DNA of 64,000 nucleotides from Thuidium tamariscinum (taxonomy: Eukaryota; Streptophyta; Bryopsida; Hypnales; Thuidiaceae): the NCBI GenBank assembly GCA_947034885.2, contig OZ019759.1, positions 1,552,501 through 1,616,500 on the forward strand, in the 5' to 3' direction. The notes under the pieces were generated by a model, which was given only the letters and a program-made list of their open reading frames with translations, was not told the origin of the DNA and ran no database searches. This document shows positions 31,374 through 41,877 of the stretch, piece by piece (position 1 is the stretch's first letter; each line of letters opens with the position of its first letter). The position numbers and the translations under genes were made by a program.

Positions 31374-34300
31374 TGTGGGAACCTAGAATACAGGTTTTTA
31401 ATATTTAGTATAGAATTAGGAATAAGGAAGCTAATCTTAGATAAATTTTTCGATTCTTTGATCAAGAGTAGGGAAAATTAGTAAGATTAGGAAGAGGTGG
31501 AAATTGGAGATATCCAATTGAGATAATTAGGTTAAGGAAGGGAAGTGGAAACCCTTACCTGACCGGAAAATCCGGAACCGAATATAGGATCTGGGGTTAG
31601 CCCTAGGATCATTGACGGGTCCAGATGTCATCCAAAGGCCACTATCAGTCGTCCAGGAGCCAATGAAATCCTAATCGGTGATGACGGCGCCGCCGGGAGG
31701 AAGTGGATGAAACCCTAACGACTAGAACCTCCGGAAATCGCGGAACTGTCAGTTAACGGCTAGTTCCGGGGTTCAAGGGGTCTTGGCTGATGGAGGGGTT
31801 GTCACTCTCATTTGGTGGCAATTGAGTTTGGTGTTGCTCGGATGTGTTTTGAGAGCTCTTCTGGTGTTGTGAGAGCAGGAGTTTTGAGAGCTTCAGAGTT
31901 TCCGGTTCCTACATCGCGGTAGTGCGCGCGGCCGATTTGAGGGAAGAGGGTTCTGAGTGAACGCCTCGTGTTTTCTTTGAGCGCCAATTGTGTTTTGAGG
32001 GTTTATAAGGAGATAATCTATCTGAAGTCTTGAGCGCTTATATGAGTGAGAGATGGGGAAGTCTGAGGAAGCGGAGGATCCGGTTTCCCTAAACCTGAAG
32101 TTTGTGACTCCGGGAGTGCCCAAGGACGCTAAGGAGCGCGCTTATTTGGAGGAGGACCTGACCCAGATTGGCTGCCTAGGATTGCTGCAGCGCCCATGGA
32201 ACCTCAAGGACAAAGAGATGGTCCGGGAGGTGATGGAGGATCAGTCCAGTGAGTGGAGCCGGACTGTTAGGGCGCTTTCTAACCGATGGACAGCGGAGCT
32301 TTGGAGGAAGGTGTATGGGTTTCCTAAGGAGGGAGAAAGATCAGCCTCAAGGACGGACAAGTTCTTGAAGGGTAAGTTCTCCAAACCGCCGCATCCTAAG
32401 GACGGGTATACAGTCGCGGAATGTGTTAGCAAGAGGGATAGGAGAGTGTTAGAGTTCCTTACTCCTATTTTGTATCCGGAAAGGCCAACTTGGATTACAA
32501 CCACCATAGTGAATACAATCTCTAGGGCACTATCCGGGGACCGGAAGATTAATTGGGGAATGGTAATCCGGGATCATGTAGGAAAATTGGTAACCGCGGC
32601 CGGAAAGTCTAAACCCACCATCCTCAGTCCTTTTCTCTTCCATCTGTATCACTCTCTAGATCTGCTGAGGGATAGGGAAGCCACAATGTACAAGTCGGCT
32701 TTAATGATGCTAAAGTATGACATCAGTCCTCCCCCGGAATCGAAAAGTGAGGAAGAGAGGGAAGAGAAGGGAGCCTCGTAAGGACCAGGGTCCTCAAAGA
32801 AGGAGAGAAAGAAGGAAAAGGTTCCTGTTTTAGAGAAGGGAAAGGAGCCAGTGGTAGAAAAAGTGAAAGAGGATCCGGTTTGGTCTAGTGACAGGAAGAA
32901 GGATCCGTTGGGAAGAGTTATCACAGATTTGGAGAGGATCTGAAAGGATCAGAGTGGGGAAAGAGAGGAAGTCCGGAAGTCATGTAGTCTGATGGGAAAC
33001 ATCAACACCTCTGTTTTGTGTGAGAAAATAGAGGAACTTCTCAAAAGTCAGGATGTTGGGAAGTGGGAGAGCCGGATTGCGGAATTGTCCACTCAGGTTA
33101 GGGATCTCCAACATCAGTTGAAAGAAGAAGTCTGAAGAGTCTAGGAGGCTGTCGGGTGAGTCCCAAGCAACCCTCATGCGGATCCGGGATTCTATTAAGA
33201 TTTCGGGCAATGTACTTAACAAAGCCAAATTATTTGATGAGGAAGTGCATAAGGTAGGGCCGGTAGTAGCTTCTAAGATGGTGAAGGTGCTAGTGGAGTT
33301 TGGCAAAAGGATGGAGAGAACTTTGTTTGAGATCAGGGAGGCTTTGCAAGGGGCTGGTCTGTATCCAGATCCGGAAACGGGGAAGGAAGCCAGCCAGGGT
33401 AAGGAAACTGTAATCCCGGTTCCCCAATTCAAAGTGGCTTCTCCACTTGACTTTGAGAAGTCCAAGGGCAAGGGTTCAGTGGAAGAGAAGACTCCATAGG
33501 CGCCCAAGGTAGCTTCCCGACTTAACCTTGACGCTAGAGAAGGGGTAACACCCGGATCCCAAATCAAGAAGCAAGTCCGGGCCGAAGACAAGGATTAAGA
33601 GACGCCTCCAAGCAAGGTATCCGAGAAGTCACCCAAGGTTCCTAGCACAGTGAAGAGGAAGGCTACATCGAAGAGGGCGAGGGAGAGTCCCATTGACCTG
33701 GAGTCGGAAGAGGACGAGTCCCCAGAGCAGACCGAGCACGAAGATGAGGAGTCGGATTCGGAATCCGGGTCGGAATCGGAACCAGAACCGTCAGAATCGG
33801 CGGAAATCATGCCTCCGAAATCTACAGGAAAGGGTAAGATAGCTGCCACGCCTTCCAAGGGAGCAGCTGCGTCGGCAAAGGTTTCCACCAGTAGGAAACA
33901 GCCAGCACGCAAGGAGGCTGCCAAGCATGCAGATTCCCCCAAAAAGCGGATGAAGAAGTAGTTAGGAATAGAAAGTAGAGTAGGTAGAGAATTTTGAGGA
34001 GCAGACTTAGTGGAGTAGGTGGAAAGAGTTGGTCTGAACAAGTCTCGACTCTGGATTGGTATGCCATGCAATGCTAGAACCATTGGATAGTGCGAGGTAG
34101 CTGGGTTTGCAGGTGTTTGGATGAAGTGGCTCCCCCAGACTTTGTCTAAATCCGGTTCCGGGAAATTGAAGTGATTTGGTTGAGGCTACTGGTGTATTAG
34201 GATTGAAGTCTAGTAGTTGCAGTCACTTGGAGGCTTATGTGTGGGAAAGCCGCTCTCAGATTGGGTGTGTTCTGCTAGGAGAGTAGGCGCATGCCAATTG

Positions 34301-35038
34301 ACGTGTTGTTGAGGTTCTGCTACAACTAGAAGTGAGGGATGTGCATGCAGTTAGGATCCCCTAGTTATTTGGCTCCTAGATGAAGCCTTGGGAACTGAGT
34401 TTGGGTGAGTCTGTCATTGTAGTAATGTGCGGTTTGTAGGGGTTTCCTGAGTGACCTGCTAGTTGGGATTGCAATCCAGATTAGTTGTGAGGAGGAACTT
34501 GCAGCCTATTTCTTTTATGTCTTTTGTTATTTTTCTCTTTTAGTAGAACTCCATTCACTATAATCCTGAGGAGGGTAGGATTCAACGCATCCTTCCTAAA
34601 TGCCAACCGCGGACCCTTCTAACATAGAGGCTAAACTTATTTGGTTACTTGATTGACGGGATCCGGAAACCGGATCCGGAAGAGGTACAGAGTTTGGGCA
34701 CTCCTTCCGGTTCCTAATCCGCCCAGTTGGATACTGTAAGTCCGGATAGGGAAAGGTACAGAGTTTGGGCACTCCTCCCTGTTTGGAAGATGTTGTGAGA
34801 GTTGTAAGGTTTGTGAGATTTATAAAAAAGGCAATCTATGAGAGTGCGGATGTTGTGAGGAAGTTTCCGGTTGTACACCCAGTTACTGTCGTCTTGGGGT
34901 TGTTTTCTGCACCCTGGTATTCCGGTTATCTTGAGGAAACTACGTAAAATCCTGTGGGAACGATACACGAGTCATTTGAACGGTGTTAACATCAAATTAG
35001 CACTTACAAACGGATTTGTGCTTCCTTGTGCTACGACA
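31374..35038 (+). mobile_element. ORF-bearing TGT...ACA element A (3.67 kb), nested in B
   Basis: It starts TGTGGGAACCTAG (31374) and ends GTGCTACGACA (35038). TTTAG is duplicated exactly at 31369-31373 and 35039-35043. It has the same plan as element B (left arm, one gag-like/coiled-coil gene, long 3' region with TCCGGA motifs). The DNA is clearly diverged from B, so it is a sister subfamily. No terminal repeat pair or reverse transcriptase lies within it. Confidence 0.78.
32053..33961 (+). pseudogene. gag-like / coiled-coil protein of element A, broken
   Basis: ATG at 32053 opens a 242-codon segment with the conserved domain shared with element B (CLGLLQRPWNLK, FSKPPHPKDGYTV, LEFLTPILYPERPTW, LFHLYHSLDLL). 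The frame continues past TAA 32779 and TGA 32941 through a helical region, shifts by one base near 33125, and goes on past TAG 33497 and TAA 33596. It ends with an acidic block (EDEESDSESGSE) and a basic tail (KKRMKK, stop 33959-33961). The first domain recalls the putative plant transposon protein domains found in retroelement polyproteins. I infer a gag-like or accessory role; no enzyme motif is visible. Confidence 0.6.
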
Positions 35039-35352
35039 TTTAGGTTTAGATATGGGGGAAGAAGACATTTAGAGTCTTTTACGCCCTAAGATTTGTCCAA
35101 CCGGATTGACCAAGGGTGCTTTCCGGATCAGATTCATGAGTTTTCGGATCGGATGCTCTCAGTGTTCGGAACGGATCTTTACAATGGGCAGAACGGATCT
35201 TGGACGGATCGGGTGCAATTTGGATCGGATCCGGATGAAGTTCCGGAAGAACAGTACCTACGAGTCTACACCGCCACCTACGAAAACTAGCGTAACGGTC
35301 CAGGAACGTCGCGCCATTCCGATTCGAATCGGGAATGCCGGGTACCGACTAG

Positions 35353-35360
35353 TATATAAA
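35353..35360 (+). promoter_or_regulatory. TATA box of element B
   Basis: TATATAAA followed by a C-rich start region, 181 bp upstream of the ATG at 35534. In the LTR reading this would be the U3/R promoter, with the gene lying downstream inside the same LTR. Confidence 0.6.
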
Positions 35361-35533
35361 CCCCTCCGCCCCACTTCATTTTCCCTTTTCAATTTGGCAA
35401 ATTGAGGTACGCTTGTATGCAGGTTTTGGAGTGTGTATAGAGAGAGAAAGAGTGGTGAGTAGTAGAGATCGGTTCCGAGTATAGTTTAGGATCGGTGCCG
35501 ACTGCACTGACAGGTTCCGGCTCAGATGGAGAG

Positions 35534-37504
35534 ATGGCTAGTTCCTCCAATCCAAGACGGATGGTGGTAACCGCCAAGGCCATCTCGCTAGTCATCCCTT
35601 CCGATCCGCAGCATCGGAAGGAGTTGGAGGATGATTTAGTGTTCCTAGGGTGTGAGGGTTTGATCCAGCGCCCTTGGAGCGTCAAGAGTGATGAGATGGT
35701 GCAGGAACTCCTCACGGGAGTTCCGAATCAGTACTTGCTGACGGTGAGAGGTAGACCCGCTACTTGGACGTCAGAAGTTTGGGCGGAAGTGTACCGGTTT
35801 GAGAGAACCGGATTAGGGATGGCTCCCCGGACGGATAAGTTTGGTGTCTCTAGGTTCCGGAACCCGCCCCACCCGGAGGACGGATATGCCGTCCCGGATT
35901 GTGAGAGTGACTAGCATAGGCGAATGTTGGAATTCCTGATTCCTATCCTCTATCCGGAAAAGCCTACCCACGTCACCATCACAATAGCGAACACCATTTT
36001 CAAGTGCTTCGAGAAACAGATAGTGAACTCGAGCCTAGTCATCTAGTACGTAGTCAATAGACTATCCGAACACGTTCAGAGGAACAAGACCAGTACTATC
36101 AGTACCTACTTGTTCCATCTGTACCACCAGAAGGACGTGTTGAACGTACCGGAACAGCTCACCTATGAAACTAGACTTCAAATCTTGAAGTACGACCTGA
36201 CTGGGGAGTTGAAGAAGGATCCGGATGATCTGGATGACGACCTGATGGAGGAAGAACCCCGGGAGCAACAACCAACCAGTCAATCGGAATGAAAGCCGGA
36301 GCGGAAGAAGGTGACTACCCCGGATAAGAGAGGAGTTCCAGAGCTAGATCGAACCGGATCCTCTCATGGGAGGGAGAAGAAGGCGGATCACTTCGACGTC
36401 ATCACTCGACACACTATGATGGCACACGCAGACTTCCAAGGTCTTGAGGGGCTGCTCGAGCAGATCTCCATCAAGCTGGGCGGAGTCAAAATCGAAGACA
36501 TTCCAGAAGCCCTAGACCACCTTCCGACTCCGGAGGTGTTACGGAAGAAAGAGGAGGAAATCCGGAAGTGGAAGCAGGAGGTCCGGATCTAGGAAGACCG
36601 GATCCAGAAAGAGGAAGAGCGGACTCGCGTGGCTGAGGTGAGTCAGAAGAAAGCGGAAGAAGCGAGGGACGGGCTTCAAGGTCAAGTAACTTGGCTAGAG
36701 AGTGACCTCAGCATTGCCAACGGTAAGGTGAGCAAAGCTACCACACTGGTCCACAACCTGCAAGGGTTAGTGCCCCAACTGGCGGATGCAGTGGTGAGAG
36801 CCCAACTCTTTTCCACTCTGTTGATGAAAGAGGGGAATGTCAACGGATCCAATCTCCTCACCATCTTGGTGGATTACTAGGCCAAGATGGAGGGAGTTCT
36901 AAAGGAGATGAGGGCCTTGGTCGGGTCCCTCAATCCAGAAATGGGCAAGGGTCTTCCGAACCTGCTCAACCAGCAGGTTTACACTGAGTTGAGCCCCGGA
37001 GCACAAGTGCGGATGTCGACGGATCGGAAACTGCTCGAAGACTCGCCGCTCATGAAAAACCTCGTCGAACTTGGACCGGATCTGACCACAGCCGGACCGT
37101 CAACCACACCGACAGATCCGCCCGCGAAGAAGACGACGCCCCAAATTGATCTGGAGATCCAGATGAAGGCTCTCCAGAATCCGGCCAGGGAGAAACCGGA
37201 TCAGTTCGCGCACATGAAGGAACCAGAGAAGGTTCCGCACAACACTCCAGTCATCATGGATGACTCCGACAAGGAAGACGATCCGCCTGCCATCATCCGC
37301 ATCGAAGGTGGGGAACCGAGCGGATTCAAGGGAATAGAGGAATCGAAAAGCTCGGAGGCAGAATCGGACGAGACTTCAACGGAAGAGGAAAGTGCAACGC
37401 CGCTAGCCCTGATTCAGAAGAGGCAGACCCAGTCCGCCACCAAGAAGACCCCAACCGCGAAGGCAACGGCGCGAAGGCATTCGGTTTCGTCCGCGGGTGC
37501 GTAA
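35534..37504 (+). pseudogene. gag-like / coiled-coil protein of element B, five in-frame stops
   Basis: One frame without any shift runs from ATG 35534 to TAA 37502-37504 (657 codons). It is broken by TAG at 35912, 36044, 36590 and 36878 and by TGA at 36290. The N-terminal domain (to about residue 235) is homologous to that of element A: CEGLIQRPWSVK, FRNPPHPEDGYAV, LEFLIPILYPEKPTH, LFHLYHQKDVL. An acidic linker, a long Lys/Glu-rich coiled-coil region (about 330-445) and a Ser/Thr/acidic region with basic end (TKKTPTAKATARR) follow. The stops fall where Gln or Arg would fit, suggesting cytosine deamination after methylation rather than random decay. Function not known; a structural (gag-like) role is inferred. 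Confidence 0.6.
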
Positions 37505-38704
37505 ATAGGGCAGGGTAGGGTAGTTAGTTGTTTTAAAATTTTGGACAGATGATTCCGGATCGGATTTCCCGCATGTGGGTCTTGATCCGGAACTTTAGGA
37601 ACAACTGGGCGGGACCTTTCCGGATATTCCGGTTGGGCCCTAGTTGGTTGTTTCGGATTTCCTTTTTGCCTTGTTGGCATTCCGTTTTCTGATTTTAGGC
37701 TTTGACTTTTGTTTTGATTTGGGTTTTTAAGGGGCCGACAAGTTAGTTGGCCTGGCATTCCTTCCTAGCGCATATTCATGTATTTCATTCCTTTCTTTAA
37801 TTTGAGCCGGCAGGTGGACATTCCAGTTCTAACTTTTGTGTGTAATTCTCTCTTGGTGTGTTTGTTTGGAGTGTTGAGAGGTAAGAGGGACGGGTGAGGA
37901 GGAATCCGGATACTTGGGCAACTGAGATCTGAACTAAGTGGCCAGTTTCTCAGGGCTCGGATTTTGAGTTGTGCGTTTGTGCGTGGAGCCTTTAATTCGC
38001 TGGAACGATGATCCGGTGTGAGCGTGGAGGAAGTTCCAGAACCATAGGGGTAGATCCGTGCAGAGTTAAGCAGCCACCCTGGGAAAGTTTTTGTCTACCG
38101 AAAGGTCTACCAACCACTGAGTCGATCCGTGGAACTAGGAAAATACATGCTTTTGGGCTTAGATATCTTTGGATCTATTGTTGTAGTAAGGGTAAGTGAA
38201 AGTAGTCGTGAGTGACCTGCTAACCGGATTGGCTGAGGTCCATCCGGAAAGTTGTGAGGATCCAGATCTGCCTCTACTGCAAAACTGGATATATTTTGGT
38301 GTCTTTGTATGTTTTGTTTGAGAGAAGAGAGTGTGAAGTTTACGAGTGGTAAGTCCCTACCCCTCTAAAGATCAAGAGAGGACCCCCTGAGGGTAAAACA
38401 GGGGTATCTAAAACTGATTATTGAGTGACGGAACCGGAATCCGGATTGAGACGGATCCGGGAGAGGAATCCGGAAATAGTTGAGACACGGATCCGGAGAG
38501 AGGTGACGGATCCGGAACGGAATCCGGAAATCAAGTAGTATTCCGGATTGTGAGTAGTAACTTGGGTGTTTTTGAGCTAGGAAACCTAAAAACCGGAAAA
38601 CGTAACTAGTAGTAATGTCCGGAATCTCCTGGGACGATATTCCGTGTCATATTATCACGTTTGGGTGTGATAAAGGTGCTTTCTGCTAGACTGCGTGTAC
38701 GACA
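37505..38704 (+). repeat. 3' region of element B, shared with 11.88-12.88 kb
   Basis: From about 37710 the sequence is collinear and very similar to 11890-12879, with long identical runs such as TTGTGCGTTTGTGCGTGGAG. A weaker relative lies at 34440-35038 in element A (GAGTGACCTGCTA and the terminal TACGACA). TCCGGA palindromes are dense between 38440 and 38560. The three copies define the right half of the terminal sequence of this retroelement group. Confidence 0.8.
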
Positions 38705-38709
38705 GATGA

Positions 38710-39917
38710 TGTAGGATACAACTTTGTAGCGAACTGAAGTATGGAAGGGGGTCGTGCTGTTTAAATGGACGGAGATTTCCATCGTCTCAGAGTGGATGTA
38801 CTGAAGTGGAAGAGGGTTATGTTGATTACGAATGTCTTAGGTCGCAAGTGAAATTAATGTAAATGGTTTTACATTTCTTTAAGAGGGATAGACAAAGAAA
38901 CCAATGGAACACGTGGACAGGGTTGGATGTTCAGAACTTTATATATGCAGGTAGTGTGAGGGAATAAGTAGTCGGTCAGAATGGAGACAAAAAAAGGGAA
39001 AATGTTTCTACAATTTTGTGAGCAAAGAAATTGTGAAGGATGCATTTAATTTTTAGTGGACAGAATAGTAATAAGTATCTGCTTGACCATTTGCAAATGT
39101 GGAGACCTGAGCAACGAAAGTGATCTTGTACACCAAATTTGTATGAGGTTAACTTGCAATTTTGAAAGTGATTTGTTCTGTTCGCGAGGTATAGTTTCTT
39201 TTTTTAAGCAGTGGCTCCATGTCTGTCATTGTTTAAATGTAATATCGACGTGTTTCTTTAAGTTCATTTTTTACAGCTTAGGAATTTGAGCTTCATTTCA
39301 TAGCGAAGTCGGTGAAATCAAGGTTTTGAGGGTGCTCTGAGTACAACGTGTTGTTCTGGAGAAAGATTGGAGTTTGTGAGGCTACAATTAGTGAAGCTTT
39401 TAGAATTCAAGGAACTATCGTTGAAAATGCAGTTCAAAATAATGAAGGCGATGATGTATGAAGTGCACAGAGTGTGTTCACGTATTTAGTGGATGAATGG
39501 GCACGTTGGCGCAGAGTGGTGGAGGCAGTGGGATCCCTTTTTTATGGTATTCATCACAGGGGAGAGTGTGTCGTAGTCATTCTAAATTTGTATGCAACCG
39601 CGAACATGTATAGGAAAATGTTAAGAACTGACAACGTCCAATTCGAAGAGAGACGAATGTAGAAGGAAAGCAAAGGAAAATCACATGGTTGAGTGATATA
39701 ATTTGTTGTCATCAATCAGAGTTGGACAGTTTTGGTCTCATGGAAGTCATTGCAACGGAATGGTGTCATATAGGAGTATGTACATGAGGAAGAGAACGTG
39801 TAGTACGTGCGAGGGTCACTCATAGTTTCATGCAAATATTCTTCAACTAAGTTGTTGAAGGAACAAAAAGTAGCCTATTGTAAGTAATGAAGGGATAGTT
39901 GGAAGTGGAAGTGCCAT
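38710..39917. other. no recognisable feature
   Basis: AT-rich spacer between element B and a CACTA element. Short frames (for example 39056-39289 and 39474-39662) have no recognisable domain. Confidence 0.4.
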
Positions 39918-40375
39918 TAACACTACTAGAAAATCTGTATCCAAATCAATAAAAAATCAGCAAAAAAGTGTTGATTTGGTCTAACACTTCTATGTTGATT
40001 TAGTGCAGTTGACTTGGACAGTATGTAGCAAAAACTTGTTGAATTTTTTATTAAATTTTTTGTTGATTTGGTCATGTTGTGAAATAATTTGAAAAAAATT
40101 TAAATTGTATAAACCAATCAACATTTGACACGTGGCAATCCATGTGGCACCAAAATGACACGTGTCATCCATACAAGTCCAACACCTAGGTCAATGTCCA
40201 CATGGCAGTCAACATTGATCACCACCTCAATGGGGAGTTGGCATGGAGGTTTGAACCCCCCACCTCACGGTCAGGAGAGAAGGATTCAAACCACCAAGCC
40301 TCCTCCAAGTACTTATGAACACTCTTGAAGTTATTTAGTATATAAATCTTCTTAAACCCGCCAATGTTCAATTTT

Positions 40376-40740
40376 TGTAAGTTCAGCTGACTTCAGATCT
40401 CATTTATGCATAGTAAATCAATTTTTTTATAAAAATTTAGAACTAATGAAAGTTGGAGGTTGAAGTTAAGTTTCACCTCCAAAAATCCGTTTGTCATTTA
40501 GAGCTTTTAATAGAAAGTTATGGCCAAAATTCAGAGACAGTGTTAAAAGATGTCAATTTTTTTTTTCAAAACACTGTCTCTGAATTTTGGCCATAACTCT
40601 CTATTAAAAGCTCCAAATGACGAACGGATTTTTGGAGGTGAAACTTAACTTCAACCTCCAACTTTCATTAGTTCTAAATTTTTATAAAAAAATTGATTTA
40701 CTATGCATAAATGAGCTCTGAAGTCAGCTGAACTTACAAA
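40376..40740. repeat. near-perfect 170-bp inverted repeat (hairpin) inside the CACTA element
   Basis: Arms at about 40376-40545 and 40569-40740 are inverted copies with only a few mismatches, around a spacer of about 23 bases that is T-rich. A transcript would fold into one long double-stranded stem of the size processed by Dicer-like enzymes. Matching segments include AATTCAGAGACAGTGTT and AACACTGTCTCTGAATT at the loop. Confidence 0.9.
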
Positions 40741-41187
40741 ATCCGAGTTGTGAATGTTTAATTCAATTAAAACTTTTCATTTTATAAAAAACTCAAACCA
40801 TATTGATTTAAACATATCTCTAATTTAAGACAAATTCTAATTTGAAAACTCTAATTACTCAAAATTAATCAAAAAAGTTTTTTTTTCTTAAATTGGACAT
40901 TGTTTTCTCAAGTCCACAAAAACATCCTATTAGGTTATAGAAAAATGAACTACGAAGAAGTCAAAGTGAAGTTTTAAATCAATAAGTTTTGTAAAATGTA
41001 AGTTTTGTTAAATGTAAGATTATAGCAACTTTGTTTATTTAAACACATTTTGACATAGTAATAATAAAATCTTCCTTAAATATACAAAGTATAGTACAAT
41101 TTTTTAGAAATATTGGACAAATTAGTTATTCCTTAAATTTAAAGATTTTGAAATCGGTGTCTCTAAATTTTAGTAAACTTTGGAGGC

Positions 41188-41530
41188 AATTTCAACATAG
41201 TAAAACATCTTTTTTGGAAAAAAGAAATTTTATGAAAATTTGAGAAATTAAATTAAATTAAATCTCTTAAAACCCGTTTGTAATTTTGAAATTTCAATAA
41301 AAATTCATGGACAAAATTCATAGTTGTAGCAAGGAACAATTTTTTTGAGATTTTCAAACACTCTCTGAATTTTGTTTATAACTTTTTATTGAAGACATAA
41401 AATCATAAAAGAGATTTTGGAGGTGAAAGTTTGTTTGATTTTACAACTTTTCTTAGTAAGAAGTTTTTCCAAAAAAGATATTTTACCATGCTTAAATTGC
41501 CTCCAAAGTCTGCTGAATTAACAAAACATT
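41188..41530. repeat. second, degenerate copy of the foldback module
   Basis: This resembles the 40376-40740 hairpin in order and motif (CTCCAAAGTCTGCTGAATTAAC versus CTCTGAAGTCAGCTGAACTTAC) but with many mismatches between arms. It implies that the module was duplicated inside the element or in its ancestor. Confidence 0.6.
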
Positions 41531-41877
41531 GAATTGTGAGGGATTAGTTTTATTTAAAAAGTTCATGATACAAAGATTTCAAACTATGATTATTTAATTA
41601 TTGCCTAAATAAATAAAAATTTACTTGAGAAAATTTTTAGTCAATTGCAACAAACATTTGTTAATTTTTTTGTTGATTTGAATACCATACTATCCAAATC
41701 AACAATTTCTTTTGTTGATTTGGACACTATACTATCCAAATCAACAAATTTTTTGTTGATTTGGATAATACAATGTCCAAATCAACATAAACTTGTAAAA
41801 ACGGTCGATACAGTACCCAATTCAACAAAAATTTATTGTTTTTTTGTTGACTTGGACATCATTTTCTAGTAGTGTAA

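Larger units (their letters stand above)
31297..38704 (+). mobile_element. ORF-bearing TGT...ACA element B (3.74 kb, interrupted)
   Basis: It starts TGTCACAGTCC (31297) and ends GTGTACGACA (38704), with GATGA duplicated at 31292-31296 and 38705-38709. Element A is inserted 77 bp from its left end. Without A the element is about 3.74 kb. It contains a TATA box (35353), one 657-codon reading frame and a long 3' region shared with 11.88-12.88 kb. The ends and 5-bp duplication say it was integrated like an LTR retrotransposon. Yet no direct terminal repeat, primer-binding site, gag-pol or reverse transcriptase is seen. A long solo LTR that contains a gene is the best explanation. Confidence 0.75.
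39921..41874. mobile_element. non-autonomous CACTA element, 1.95 kb
   Basis: It begins CACTACTAGAAAAT and ends with the inverse (ATTTTCTAGTAGTG), flanked by the exact 3-bp duplication TAA (39918-39920 and 41875-41877). Subterminal TGTTGATTTGGACA units in both orientations are dense at 41650-41860 and near 39945, as in other CACTA elements. There is no coding frame of note. The interior holds two foldback modules. Confidence 0.9.

Noticed and set aside
31297-35038. 31.3-35.0 and 35.0-38.7 kb as the two LTRs of one retrotransposon
   Set aside because: The two parts are too different for an LTR pair, and separate exact duplications (GATGA outside, TTTAG around A) show that one element is inserted in the other.
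35912-36880. TAG reassigned to Gln in this genome
   Set aside because: The 1025-codon transposase frame, the 787-codon RING frame and the SUVR exons contain no internal TAG, which would be unlikely if TAG were a normal Gln codon. Decay of methylated CAG explains the data better.
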